Part shown: positions 9,366 through 21,210 of the stretch, one piece after another
Numbering within the stretch: the first letter of the stretch is position 1
How the letters are laid out: every line of letters begins with the position of its first letter
NCBI RefSeq assembly: GCF_047948215.1
Contig: NC_134455.1
Coordinates: 351,073,991-351,137,990, forward strand
DNA: 64,000 nt
From: Lycorma delicatula
Taxonomy: Eukaryota > Arthropoda > Insecta > Hemiptera > Fulgoridae
Direction of reading: 5' to 3'
Notes under the pieces: generated by a model
The model's database searches: none
What the model was told of the DNA's origin: nothing
Seen by the model: the letters and a program-made list of their open reading frames with translations, nothing else
Position numbers and translations under genes: made by a program

Positions 9366-9870
9366 GTTTTGTTTCCCGTATAGCGCTATAGCAGAGTTAT
9401 AGCTGTAGAAGGGAAAGTATTGTAATAGGTCCAATCTTGACGTTTTGACATCTATGAACCCAATACACCGGATGAATATTTTCCAGAAGTTCGTATATAC
9501 GTGTGTGTTCGGTGTCTCACACCTTATATCTCCAGAACTATTGGACCTATTTCGACCAAACTTGGTCAGATTACTTTTGTATACGGGGCGTTGATGCCAT
9601 TAATTTTCAACTTAAAAGAAGAAGGGGGCAAGGCTGTAGAGCAAGGCCACCTTGATATTTCGACTAATTAAGGTTTTACTTTTCTTAGACACATTTATTA
9701 ACAATTAAAATATAATAATATTTGTAAAAAAGGTTTTCAAAATCGCACCCCCACCCAAACAAAAACCGTTGTATTCACCTGCTATATTGTGACGTCACAG
9801 GTGAGCGTTAGAATTAAATAAAATAATAAAATTTAAAGTGTAATAAAGTAAAAGTTATTTTAAAAAACTT
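9366..9870 (-). repeat. Family B repeat, copy B2 (truncated)
   Basis: Reverse orientation. It starts with the near-palindromic end (TTTCCCGTATAGCGCTATAGC) and carries the conserved blocks TATATCTCCAGAACTATTGG, CCTAATTAAGG-like and GTGACGTCACAGGTGAGCG. It stops near 9870, before the tRNA-like GC-rich core. Confidence 0.75.
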
Positions 9871-9883
9871 TATCCATGGCCTT

Positions 9884-9946
9884 GAAACGACCCAGAAAAA
9901 CTTTTCTGGAGCAGCACCCCCACTAATTTTAGCTACGAGCGGTCAC
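9884..9946 (+). repeat. About 60-bp duplicated block, right copy
   Basis: Partner of 9197-9258. It lies immediately beyond the inner end of B2. Confidence 0.7.
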
Positions 9947-10138
9947 TGATGGTGCTACTATAGTTAGCGGAATCGAGTCGTTTGAAAATAATGAAAAGGA
10001 TACAATAAGTGTAGGATGAAATATGAAGAAAGTTATCGATAAAGGAAATTATTTACGAAGAACGGTTGTAATTAATTTATACAGCAACAACAGGCCCGCT
10101 TACAGGTATTGATGGATGATAAAGAATTTTGTAGAAAT
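9947..10138. other. No gene recognised
   Basis: Short AT-rich interval between the duplicated block and SINE-2. No feature is seen. Confidence 0.5.
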
Positions 10139-10235
10139 GCTAGAAACATGTCATACCTGACCGGGATTCGAACCCGGGACCTGAGGTTGAAAAACCAAGA
10201 TGCTTCCACTTGGTCACGGAGATCGTCACAGCAGC
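10139..10235 (-). mobile_element. SINE-2 (tRNA-derived) copy
   Basis: On the minus strand: CTCCGTGACCAAGTGGAAGC, then GGTTCGAATCCCGGTCAGGT. This gives an A-box-like segment and a perfect B box GGTTCGAATCC. Related copies are at 47718-47850 and 53559-53712. The acceptor-stem halves do not pair, so this is not a working tRNA gene. The SINE body is truncated. Confidence 0.7.
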
Positions 10236-11120
10236 AGGTATAAATTAACAAGATTCGAGGTAGAAATGACCTACATTTTACAAGGTGAAAAAGAAGGAAA
10301 AATATGCTAATGACGATCTGTTTGGTTATCGTGAACCATCCTTTCCTATTATTGTACTCTATTAACAATCTACAAAAACAGATATTATTACGGTCATAAT
10401 TTTCCTGGACATGATTTTTGTCTACCTGATTTACAATCGAAGCAAAACTGATATTCGATCCGCATATATTTGGATATCAGCAACATATAATTTATGTTCA
10501 AATTAAAAATGCCAGTGGAGATACGCACAAATTAGTTTTACAAATTGATGTTCGATCAAGATTAAATGTTGATATTTGTAATAAAGAAATCGAAATATAG
10601 AAAAAATAGTGAAATAAAGAGCAGCTGTTGATTTTTCAGTAATTCTATCTTTGAATAATAACAATACTTCATTGTACCATTGAGAACCCATTGCGTGAAA
10701 AAAGCAAGTTCAATTTGAATTGTTATTTCAGCCCTTCTGCAACAAAAACACGACCCCTGTATGATTTATTTTAATAAATGTTAGAAGCAAAAATCGAGGA
10801 AAAAATGAAATTCATAAAACAATTCGAGGTCATTCACCGTTATCGTTTCAGTTAAATCGGTTATTACGTTACAGGGCATATCGACACCGAAAGAAATTTC
10901 GTATAATTTTACATTATTTGATGCTCTCAGAAATCATTCTGATTAATACAAAGGACCAGGGTTTACACATCGATATTTTAGGTCTTTTGATATCGTTCAA
11001 GTCGAATTAAACATTCTTTGGTCGTCTTACATAGCCGGAAATAATTTGGTTTATCTATTGAAATCGCTGGATTTATTCGGTTCAATCGAGGTGAATTTCA
11101 AAACAACCTTATCCATAAAT
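10236..11120. other. No gene recognised
   Basis: AT-rich sequence. Short minus-strand frames overlap SINE-2 and are not convincing. Nothing else is supported. Confidence 0.5.
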
Positions 11121-11985
11121 TAAAAGCTGACAACTGTAATTTGTTTCTGATGCACGGTTTACACACAGAATTTAATTTGTCATTAAATTATTAATATTTA
11201 TCATTTATTAAATATTTATAACTTTTTAAAATATAATACTTTTTCGTTTATTTAATTCAATAATTATAACTAAAGCGCACGCTCATACCTTATTTAATTC
11301 GCGTGGGTATGACAGTACTAGCGGCCACATAACTTTGCTTGTATGGTCGGCAGACTGGTGTAGTCGCGAGGCTTAATCAACCAGATACCGAGTCGATTGG
11401 CCGATCAAGTTCGAGACGCTTCTAGACTGAGTTATTTTTTTACACTTTAAATATTATTAATTTATTTAATTCTACCGCTCACCTGTGACGTCACAACATA
11501 GCGGCCTACTACAACAGAATATTTTGTGGTGGGGGAGCGATTTTGCATACGTTTTTGGCAAATAATATTATTTTTTAATTGTTAACAGATGTGCCTAAGA
11601 AAAATATGACCTTAATTAGGCGAAATATCGAATTCCTGGGGGTGACTTTGTTCTACAGCCACACATCCCTTTGAGCATTCAATTCGATAATTTAGGGGCG
11701 TCAATGCCCCATACATAGAAGTAATGTTTGATCACGTTTGATCAAAATCGGTCCAGTATTTCCGGAGATATAAGGTGATTTAGAGGTCAACACCGAACGA
11801 ACACATACACGTAAATACGAACATTAATATCCGGAAAATTTCCATCTTGTTTTTTCGTCTTTTTGGGTTCCTTAGATGTGAAAACGTAAAGATCCGTTGA
11901 AAACCGCATATGCCCAAATTGAACTGATTAGAATACTTTCCCTTCTAAAACTATAGCTCCGCTATAGCGCTAGATGGGAAAGTAA
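11121..11985 (+). repeat. Family B repeat, copy B3
   Basis: Full-length copy in the B1 orientation, from AAAAGCTGACAACTG to the terminal inverted-repeat block TTTCCCTTCTA...CTATAGCTCCGCTATAG...GGGAAAGTAA. The tRNA-like core is present at about 11352-11420 (GTAGTCGCGAGGC and AGTTCGAGACG). Confidence 0.8.
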
Positions 11986-12609
11986 CAAATACCGGATGTA
12001 AGCAAAAAATATTGAAGACGAAAAAGATGAATACAGAGGAGAAATTAATATAGAAGAAAGTGATAAAGAATCTTGTGATAAAAAACTTGTATTATAAGAT
12101 CGGTGACTTCAAACGTTAAATTACAATCCCAAAAATTATTCGATTGTGCCTTAACCATAACCGTACGCGATTTAACTGTGCGACAGGATATTTAATGAAA
12201 GGTCATCAAGAATTAATGGTTACTATGTATTCCAACCCATCAGCAAAAATAATTGAAAATAAGGTATTCATTTCATAAGTAAATACAGATGAAAATTTTA
12301 TCGTATTGTAACATCGTTTCTATAACAAAAAGTATTTTCTGTCGTTTATTATATGTGGATATAGTTTCTTTTTTTTATAAGAATAAGTGACAATTATTTT
12401 CAGCAAAGATCATAAATATAAAAGCACGAACGAATTAAAATTCTCAATTTTCTAGATATCAGTCTACACGATCCATACTCACGGGCACCGAACAACGATC
12501 TGAAAGTTCATTTTTGTATTTTGAAAATTTTTAAGGTAGCTCAAAAAGATAATGTAATAGGATAATTTCTTATACGTAGTTACGGTAACTTTGAAATGAT
12601 TTAAAAACA
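11986..12609. other. No gene recognised
   Basis: AT-rich sequence with no frame, RNA gene or repeat match that I can support. Confidence 0.5.
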
Positions 12610-12710
12610 TTTGATGTGGACACCACATGACTTCCTTATACGCTTATTAAATTACATATACACATTTTTTGTTGCACATCATTTAAACTTATTTCATTTG
12701 AAAGTGAGAT
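12610..12710 (+). repeat. Family D end fragment
   Basis: Carries GATGTGGACACCACATGACT and TATTAAATTACATATACACA, the left end of the D repeat seen complete at 13038. It then departs from the D consensus, so it is a truncated or divergent copy. Confidence 0.65.
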
Positions 12711-13037
12711 ACGATCCTCCAATTCTTTAATAAAGTGGACAGTTACACAATTGCTGAAATATTAGTTTTTATTAGCAGCAAATATTTATACTATTATTAA
12801 TTCAACAATCTTACCTGAAATATTAGGATAGAGTAAAAGTCACTTTATTATTCTTTAACTAAATGTAAGTCTTATATGTATGTACTATGTTTTTTTTTTT
12901 AATTATTATGATGTAGCCATCAAGAAAATGAAAATAAAAACGAAACAGGAGATGGTTACTGAATTTTATAGCGATATTTATTATCAAATAGACTGAGAAA
13001 CAAATCCATAAATAAAATAATCAGATGTTTCACCAAA

Positions 13038-13709
13038 TCTGATGTGGACACCATGTGACGACTTCCTTGTACGCCTATTAAATTACATATACACATTTTT
13101 AAAGGTACATAAAATTTTATTTCACTAATAACTTCTGATTTTTTTTCATATTTTTTTTTTATTGTTATTATTGAATAATTTTTTATTGTAAAACTTTTTT
13201 TTACAATCAGACGTTAATAATTATTAATAAATCAAAATATTTAAATTTAAAAAAAAAAGTTAAAAAAAGGAAATGAAGTCGGATTCGAACCGATGTAACT
13301 TCCTCTTGTAAGTTCCAAATATTTCATTAATTAAACTTTTTTTTGGCTGTAATTCTTGAACCAATGAAAATAAGTACCACTTATGATATATCGATGAAAA
13401 CCTCTCAATATGGGTTTAAGAAACAGTCCAAAATCCATTTTTTTTTTTAGGGGGCTTTTTTGGTCATTTTTGATCCAGCCGATTGCAGTCAAAAGGGGAG
13501 CTGCACAACTAGATGTTACAACAGTCCTAAATCCAAAATTTCAACATCCTACGACTAATCGTTTTTGAGTTACGCGATATATATTCGTACGTACGTACAA
13601 CGTCACGCCAAAACTAGTCAAAATATATTCAGGGATGGTCAAAATAGATGCAAACCGAAATTTTTCGCGATCACAATACTTCCTTTAATTCGTACAAGGA
13701 AGTAAAAAA
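13038..13709 (-). repeat. Family D repeat, copy D1
   Basis: Non-coding repeat of about 670 bp. It opens AAATCTGATGTGGACACC, then ACTTCCTTGTACG, and closes with CGTACAAGGAAGT, so ACTTCCTTGTACG is an inverted terminal motif. On the minus strand it contains GGTTCGAATCC (around 13272-13282), a perfect RNA polymerase III B box. Other copies lie at 26172 and 30667. The structure could be a MITE or a tRNA-related composite. It has no coding capacity. Confidence 0.75.
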
Positions 13710-14930
13710 ATATATATATACATATATTTTTCAAAAAGAAAAACAGGTTGCTTAATTTGACGAATTGTTTTTTACAAATTTTATTTGTAAATTTTTTTAT
13801 TTATTCATTTTTTAATAAAAAAATAAATTCTGTATGATAAGAAAAGATTAATCAAAAAATAATTTAAATATTCATTTATTATTTTATTTCACCAATAAAC
13901 AAATCTTGATTAGCGTAAAATAAAAATGAAAAATTAAAAATTACGTTTTATAAATGTTAATGCACTAAATATAATAAAGAGAAAAATAAAGTGTGTGCAT
14001 ACATTCATATAAATACGGAAGGGAACAATAGACAGATTAACAGATTAGCGTACAATAACCGCAGAGAGCATTTAACTAATTATTAATTTTAACAGTCACA
14101 CATATACCTAACGTATTTCACTTTGATATAAAACAACACATGAAAATTAACTCAATATGACATTTTTATACGTTAAATTAATAATTAATTTGCTTTTAAA
14201 AGTATATAAAATAAAATTAATAAAGATATGCAAGTTTTCAAACGAAAAATCCAAAAGAATTTCAGGACAAGTGAAAAAAAAAAACCACGCAAATATGAAT
14301 CCGAAAAAACTCTTTTGCTTTCATGTTATTTTTAGGTTGTAAAAAATGTTCTATGATCTCTGCTCCGAAGATATAACGAACCCGTACTGAAATTCTTGGA
14401 ATTTTAATTAAGTAGTAAATGATAACGGTTTCAAACGATTATTTACAAAACTGAAAACCGAATAAAATTGATCCCTGAAATATTTATAGTTATTTTTTTT
14501 AGAAAATTATTATAAATCCCAAAAAATGGTATAAGAAAACACAGTTTTTTAGGTTTGACGTACGATAACTTCTTTAAACTGTCGGTACACAAATAAAATT
14601 TTAGGGAATTCATTTCTTTGAAAATCTATTTAATTAACGTGAAGAAGAGTTTAACAAATTTGTCTTTTATTAAAAACAAAACTGATCGAATCGTGGTTGA
14701 AAAATATTGTACTAGAATTTTAATCCTAAACAAGAATCACTTTAAAATTTTTAATGTTAGAAACAAAAAGTCATTGAAAATAAATGAACAAATAAAAATG
14801 AATTACAAATTTACTAATACAATATTTGTCAAAATGACCTCCTTCATTGGTTATTCAATAATCCATTCGTGTTAAAATTCCTGGTGGCTGTTCTTATAAA
14901 TCTCTGTTCTTAATGTACCACAATTTTTTT
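13710..14930. other. No gene recognised
   Basis: Very AT-rich sequence. Frames at 14157-14342 and 14618-14875 are Lys/Asn/Ile-rich and look like random open frames in AT-rich DNA. No feature is supported. Confidence 0.5.
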
Positions 14931-15765
14931 ACTTTCCCGTCTAGCACAGTAGCAGAGCTATAGCTCTAGAAGGGAAAGTATTGTAATCGGTCCAATTTGG
15001 GCATATGCGGTTTTCACCGGATCTTGATGTTTTGGCACCTAAGGAACCCAAAAATCAAGTTGGAATTTTTCCGAATGTTCGTATCCGGATGTTCGTATCC
15101 GGAAAATTTGTGTGTTCGGTGTCTCACACCTTATATCTCCAGAACTACTGAACCGATTTCGATCAAACTTGGACAGATAATTCTATAATTTTATATACGG
15201 GGCATTAATTCCATTAAACTTTCAACTTAAAAGGCCAGGGGGGTGAGGCTGTAGATCAAGGTCACCCTCAGTATCTCGAGATTTCATCTAATTAAGGTCA
15301 GATTTTTCTTGGCATATTTGTTAACTAAAAAAATTCCAAAAAAAGTTTGCAAAATCGCACCGCCACCCCAAAAAGTTCTCTAAATAAACTAGTGGCTAAG
15401 CGGGTATACTGCGTCAATAGTACCCTTTCTTACCAAAGGCAGCGCTAGTGTAGCACTGACGTACAGCGGCTGTAGTCGTCACTACGTTGTGACGTCACAG
15501 ATGACAGGTAGAATTAAATAAATTAATAATATTTAGAGTGTAAAAAAGTATTTAAAGTGGCCGCTACTACCGGCACATTCGCGCGAATCAAATACGGCAT
15601 GATCGCGCGCTTTAGTTACAATCATTGAATTAAATAAAAAAATATTATATTTAAATAAAATGATAAATATTTTACACTAAGTTTAAACTAAGTTGTGTGT
15701 GATTAAATATTGTGTGTGTGGTAGCGTTCCGGGAAAATCCTACAACTGTGTTTCAGCTTTTTTTT
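14931..15765 (-). repeat. Family B repeat, copy B4
   Basis: Full-length reverse copy, from ACTTTCCCGTCTAGCACAG to TACAACTGTGTTTCAGC followed by a T run. The shared blocks GTGACGTCACAGATGACAGG and the CTAATTAAGGTC region are clear. An apparent 63-codon frame at 14997 recurs in other B copies only because the DNA is repeated. Confidence 0.8.
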
Positions 15766-16156
15766 ATTTTCATTCTAAACTTCTTCCGTTTTGGAAGAGA
15801 CTATTTATTATGAAATAGAGTCTTCGACAGTAGCAGAAGAACGCCATCGATAAAGGTGCTGAACAATACCTATCAAAAGTCATGAATAATAATTTCTTTT
15901 AATTTTCTTTTTATTGGTGGTCTCCTCTCACCTCTCATCGCCAACCCAAACTTCATGAACACAATAATAAGGAAGCCGAACCTGCCAACAGAGAAAAAGC
16001 AAGTGTAGCAGAACAGACAACGAAATCAATGAATACAACTTTATTTCCCTTCTACAAAATATGACGTAAAATAAAATAACAAAATAAAATTAGGAAACAA
16101 TACCTGCAAAGGTATTATGTTACCTGCGCATAGGCTATGAACCACTTAATATAATA
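15766..16156. other. No gene recognised
   Basis: AT-rich sequence before the mariner element. Nothing supported. Confidence 0.5.
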
Positions 16157-16349
16157 CAGAGTGAGCAACATAAACCGAACCCATAATGAAACCGCTACCC
16201 AATACTATTTATGAACTCTCACACAACTAGCGCGACTGGTGGATATATATGTTACTACTGATTATTGCTGCCGTTTGTCAGGTGGTTAGAAGTCAGTGCA
16301 GTTACGTTTTGTTGCAATGCAGTACTGCAAGTGCAGTTGTGTTTGTGTA

Positions 16350-16635
16350 GACCCACCGGATTGGTCTAGTGGTGAACGCGTCTTCCCAAATCAGCTGATT
16401 TGGAAATCGAGAGTTCCAGCGTTCAAGTCCTAGTAAAGCCAGCTATTTTTACACGGACTTGAATACTAGATCGTGGATACCGGTGTTCTTTGGTGGTTGG
16501 GCTTCAATTAACCACACATCTCAGGTATGGTCGAACTGAGAGTGTACAAGATTACACTTCATTCACACTCATACATATCATCCTCTGAAGTATTATCTAA
16601 ACGGTAGTTACCGGCGGCTAAACAGTAAAAAGGAA
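16350..16635 (+). mobile_element. SINE-1 copy within a mariner 5' region
   Basis: Full-length copy with A-box-like TGGTCTAGTGG (16362-16372) and B-box-like GTTCAAGTCC (16421-16430). Between them lies a perfect 18-bp palindrome CCAAATCAGCTGATTTGG (16386-16403). The target-site duplication AGTTGTGTTTGTGTA is perfect at 16335-16349 and 16636-16650. The insertion is just upstream of the transposase ATG. Confidence 0.95.
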
Positions 16636-16652
16636 AGTTGTGTTTGTGTAAA

Positions 16653-17668
16653 ATGCCTTATTAAATCCAGGAGAGGATAGCTATAGTTGAGGCCGATATT
16701 CGTTCTGGATCGTTTGAAAAATCACGTCAAGTAATCGTAGAAAAAATCCTGAATGCCTGTACCCAGCGAAGAGTAGCATACACGACTTTAAACAATGGCG
16801 TACAACAGGTTCGATTTCAAATGTCAAACGAGATAGACAATCTTTCGTTAGAATTCCACAGGCCACTGCCGATATTGAAAGGAGAATTACTGCCGCTCCA
16901 AAAAAAATCACTACGCAAGTTATCCCAACAATCTAGTGTTAAATACACATCTTGTCGTAAAATTCTTCATGAATTAAAATTGAAATCATATCGCGTTACA
17001 ACTGTGCAACAACTGAAGCAGACAGACAAACCGAAACGACTTGATTATTGCAATTCGCTTCTCGAAAACATTGTTAGTGGACAGATAGACCCGATGTCGT
17101 GTTTCATGTCAGACGAGGCATGATTTTATTTATCCGGCCGTGTTAATTCGCAGAACACCAGGTATTGGACGGTGAGGATCCTTACTAGATATTCGAGCGC
17201 CCCCTTCACTATGAGAAAATTGGTGTTTGGTGTGCCGTTTCCGGTAATCGTACTGTGCGACCAAGATGTTTTGACCGGACTCTCAATACACAAGTTCACC
17301 TCCCAATTTTTGATGAATTCTAGGCACAATTAACTGATAATAAAAAAAGAATACGAGACGGGGCAACACATCAAACGTCTTTCACTGAATCGCGTTCATG
17401 CAGCTTTCACAAATGAACGAGCTGTCAGCAAAGCACGGTGGACTCCATGTTCCCCAGAGATATCTACTTGCGATTTTTTCCTTTGGGGCTAGTTAGAGGA
17501 GAGTGTTTATGCATCTAATACCCACAATATTGATGAACTGAAGGTGAACATTCAACGAGAAATCCACGTAATTGACAACAGTGCTTTGGGTCAGACTACT
17601 CTCAATATGATCAGTCGATCACAAAAGTGCATCGATGCCCGGGTGGTCATTTTGAACATATTTTGTAA
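16653..17668 (+). pseudogene. Mariner-like transposase, several stops and frameshifts
   Basis: Begins ATG CCT TAT TAA, an immediate stop. A helix-turn-helix portion follows (KKSLRKLSQQSSVKYTSCRK, near 16902-16961). Next comes FMSDEA with the first catalytic Asp near 17114, then a stop, then a VNSQNTRYW segment. Near 17455-17490 the third-Asp region reads SPEISTCDFFLWG. It ends near 17668 with a VVILNIF-type tail matching the GGHFEHIL tails of related copies. The second Asp motif is not clear. It belongs to the same broad lineage as the copies at 20.2 and 42.7 kb. Confidence 0.85.
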
Positions 17669-17816
17669 AAATAAGTTAAATAAATGCAACATTTAAGTTA
17701 CTTTTTATGTTTTTCTTATTTAATTTATTTGTATAATTCATAAAATTTCATTCCAATATAACCTACCGATTCTGCCGCGGTTACATTATGGGTTCGGTTT
17801 TATATTGGTCATCCTA

Positions 17817-18389
17817 TTTCAAAAAAGGAAATTTAAAAATTAAAACTATTTTTAAAATTTAAACCTATTATTCTAAAACACTATAATAAATGAACACCCG
17901 CACCCATAAAATTCAACATTCTTGATTTCGTAATAACAAGAAGATACAAGAATATGAAGATGATATAAATCATATTTATATTGTTGTACACTTTTATGCT
18001 TAGGTATTGTATAAACTAGTAAAATGAATATTGTTATATCTGAAAAAAAATATACAAAATAATCATAGTATTAAAATTATGACATAATTGTAATTATAAA
18101 TTTACCCTTAATAAGTTTGCATTCCTCAGTTTGGATTAGTTCCGTTATAGAATTTTATATAAAAACCCAAAATGTTATTAAGATTTGTTTAGAAAATTAA
18201 CTAATTACGTATCAATCAGACAGGATTGCGAAAACATGTTTAGAATAGTGATTCGTACACATTATTTGGCATTATCCAATCTTTAAGGAGCATTTTGTTC
18301 AGTCTGCTATACAACAATTTAGCAGGAATAAAATTTATTAGTTTAACAGAAATATACATGAAATGTCTTCTGCAGACCGGTAGGTCATT
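17817..18389. other. No gene recognised
   Basis: AT-rich sequence. It may be the 3' untranslated end of the minus-strand LINE that follows, but no diagnostic feature is seen. Confidence 0.45.
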
Positions 18390-20051
18390 TCAGAGTATTA
18401 TACAAATGACACTAGGTGGCCTCAGATTAAATGATGAATCACCGGTATTATAGAGGTTTATATCTTTGTTAATATATAAAACAATACTTTTGAGGTAGAG
18501 CTGTCTCATTGTTAACACGTTAAATTCCCGGAATAGATCAGGTGTAGGGTAAAGTCTGGGTCTATTTAAGGCTGCTTTTATTAAGTGTTTTTGAAGCACA
18601 TACGCTTTATAATAGTGCACGTTTCTTGCCCCACTCTGTGAACGTATTCCAAAGTGCAATATCGATCGCGCATACACAAAATATACAAGTCCAGCGATAT
18701 ACTGATTTTGGTGGATTTTAAGGATTAAGTGTTTAATTCTTTTGCACATAATGTTAATGTGCCCGACCCATTTAAGTTGAGGGTCTATCCAAACGCCAAG
18801 ATATTTTATTTTATTTACATTTTCTAGTTTGTGACACAGACATGGAGTAAAAATTGGCCTTTTACAGTTCATTGAATGCACGGTTAAATTATTTAGGTTA
18901 GGAGGTTGACTACCACGATTTGTAAAAAACGTCGTAAACACGCTTTTTTGATCATTTAAGGTTAGTAAATGATGTTCGTCAAATCAAGGTTTGACACTCC
19001 TAAGACTTTTTTAAGCTAATCTTATAACCTCGTTCCCTGAGGATTTTATGAACATCAACGCATTGTTATCAGCGAAAGATCATAGTTTTTTATTTTTAGT
19101 TACGGTAAGTTAATTATGTACAATAAGAATAAGATAGAGGGATAAAATTTATCCCTATGGTAGGATGTACTCAGTCAAGTGCTTTATGCTAGTATTTTTG
19201 TCGATCGTAAGTACTTGAGATATGTATTTTAGTTAACATGTAAATAATCTATGACGTAAGCCACGGATTCCTAAACTATTTAATTTTTGTTGCAGCTTTG
19301 TAAAATGGTGTCAAAGGCTCTCGCCAGATCTAAAAACAACCACTATAGTTTTTTTTATTTTCATAAAAGTTATTTAATATGGTAATTTATCGCATATTGG
19401 GTGCTTTTCTTTCGTTGAAATACATATTGATTTGAATGAATTATGTTGAGTTTACTTAAATATTTTGTCTCTCGTGTTTTGATAATTTTTTCCATAACTT
19501 AATAAAGACCGTTTAACAAGCTTACTGAACGGTAATCTGTGGGAATACAACGATCTACCGACTTAAAGAGTGGGATAATATTAGCGATTTTAAATTTATT
19601 TGGAAAAACACCGTAAGGCAAAAACATTTATTTATTAAATTCTTTAATAGTCTTAGCTATATATGGAAAGATGTTTTTTAAGCGTGCGTTTTTAAAACCA
19701 TCAATTATTTTTGAGCTGAATCATTTTTGACGAAAGTAACTATTTTGATAATTTCGTTTTCATTTGTTGGAAACAGAAAAAATAATCTGGATGCCATATC
19801 TGCATCTGTTTGATCATTGTCATGCACAACAGATATATTTGCATTTAACAATTTCTCCGCATATTCCTTACCGTTTTTTTCTTCTTCCCGTTTAGCCTCC
19901 AGGAATCAGCGTCAGGTATTACTTCAGAGGATGATATGTATGAGTGTAAATGAAGTGTAGTCTTCTATAGTCTCAGGTCGACCATTCCGATATGTGTGGT
20001 TAATTGAAACCCAACCACCAAAGAACACCGGTATCCATGAACTACAGAGTA

Positions 20052-21210
20052 ATTTTTTAGTCCTGTTACGCAATTTTAAATGTAATTTAAGAAAGGGAAA
20101 TTTAGGTGGAATAAAAAAATGTATTTGTTACTTACAAAAGAGATATAATAAAAAGCTATTACTTACATAATTGTTAAAGAATATGCTCAAAATGCCCACC
20201 CCTTGCGGTTATACACGCACGGACCTTGGAGACCAATAAACCCTTGCTTATCATTCGATCATTAAAGAACTCTTGAAGAAAATCCACGGTTTCTCGAGAC
20301 GTGTGGCATGTAGCGCCGTCTTGCTGAAACTAGCAATACCGTTCTTGAGGTTCCAGGAGGGACACAAATTGGCGCACAATATTCCTGTATACTTCACCAT
20401 TTACTGTCTGTTCGAAAAATATGGGTCCGACTATACGATGACGAGATATCGCACACCACACACCAATTTTTTCATGATGCAAAGATTTGTCTTGTAAAGC
20501 GTTAGGATTTTCAACCGCCCAAATTCGACAGTTTTGACTGTTCACATAACCGTCGAGATGGATCCAAGCTCCGTCACTAAAGAATACTGTGTTTAAAAAT
20601 TCGATTCCGTTATCATTTACGAGAGACCTAAACCAACGGCAATATTGCAATCGCTTGTTTAATTAAATCTGGAGGCTGAAGCTCTTGGACTAATCGTACG
20701 CGATACGGATACAATTTAAATTTTTTAGCAGCTTTCTGAACTCTTGAATATGACAAACCGACTTGCGTGGAAAGTTTTCGTAAACTTTTCCGTGGAGAAT
20801 TGAGCAATCTTGTTTTCACATTCTCTAAAACGTCATCTGTCAAGCGAGTTAGTGACCACTACGTTTTCTGTCGCAAGCACTACCACCTGTCTCTCGATAT
20901 CGGTTTGCTAGCCTAGAAATTGACATTTTTTCTGGCGGAGGAACACCAAAAAATTTAATTTGAAGTGACTATTTTACACTCCCGTACGATTTCGTAGCAA
21001 AATATTGTTCAAGAATGAAAATTCGTAGTTCTATGGTAAAAGACATTCTGTTAACACGACGGGAAACAGCACAAAAGTTTACACAGCTCAAGGAGAATCC
21101 ACTCACACTTTCGGTTGAGTAGTGCTACCAACTTCGTGTCACAAAACAAAATTTCCCTTTCTTAGAAAAACATTACCAGACATTAATAACTGGGTAACAG
21201 GACTAAAAGA
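20052..21210 (-). mobile_element. Mariner-like element, internally deleted
   Basis: The ends read TTTTAGTCCTGTTACGCA on the left and, reverse complemented, TTTTAGTCCTGTTACCCA on the right. At about 1.16 kb it is shorter than the intact relatives. It sits inside the LINE 3' fragment. Confidence 0.85.
20174..21046 (-). pseudogene. Mariner-like transposase lacking the third Asp region
   Basis: Starts at ATG 21044-21046 (MSFTIELRIFILEQYF). It has stops in the helix-turn-helix region, then an open stretch SPRKSLRKLSTQVGLSYSRV. The first catalytic site is changed to FFSDGAWIHLDG, with Gly in place of the usual Glu/Glu-like residue. The second region is near 20330. From the second motif the frame jumps, near 20235, straight into VRACITARGGHFEHIL. 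The segment that should carry the WPPRSPDL...DFFLWG block is missing. An in-frame deletion inside an old transposase is the simplest reading. Confidence 0.85.

Larger units (their letters stand above)
16157..17816 (+). mobile_element. Mariner-like element carrying a SINE-1
   Basis: The left end CAGAGTGAGCAACATAAACC and the reverse-complemented right end TAGGATGACCAATATAAAAC continue into the shared CGAACCCATAATG. These are terminal inverted repeats of about 35 bp. TA precedes the left end. With the 300-bp SINE removed, the element is about 1.36 kb, a normal mariner length. The transposase is broken. Confidence 0.88.

Noticed and set aside
10139..10235. tRNA gene on the minus strand
   Set aside because: B box is perfect, but the acceptor stem does not pair and related copies with SINE bodies exist, so it is a SINE-2 head.
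13268..13290. tRNA gene near GGTTCGAATCC in family D
   Set aside because: Repeated at the same place in all D copies, with no tRNA fold around it.
14997..15188. Recurrent 60-80 codon frames in B copies (also 23017, 34453) with shared TPKEP and GQI segments
   Set aside because: They recur because the DNA repeat recurs. They start and stop at different places, and other copies have stops and shifts. No sign of selection on protein.
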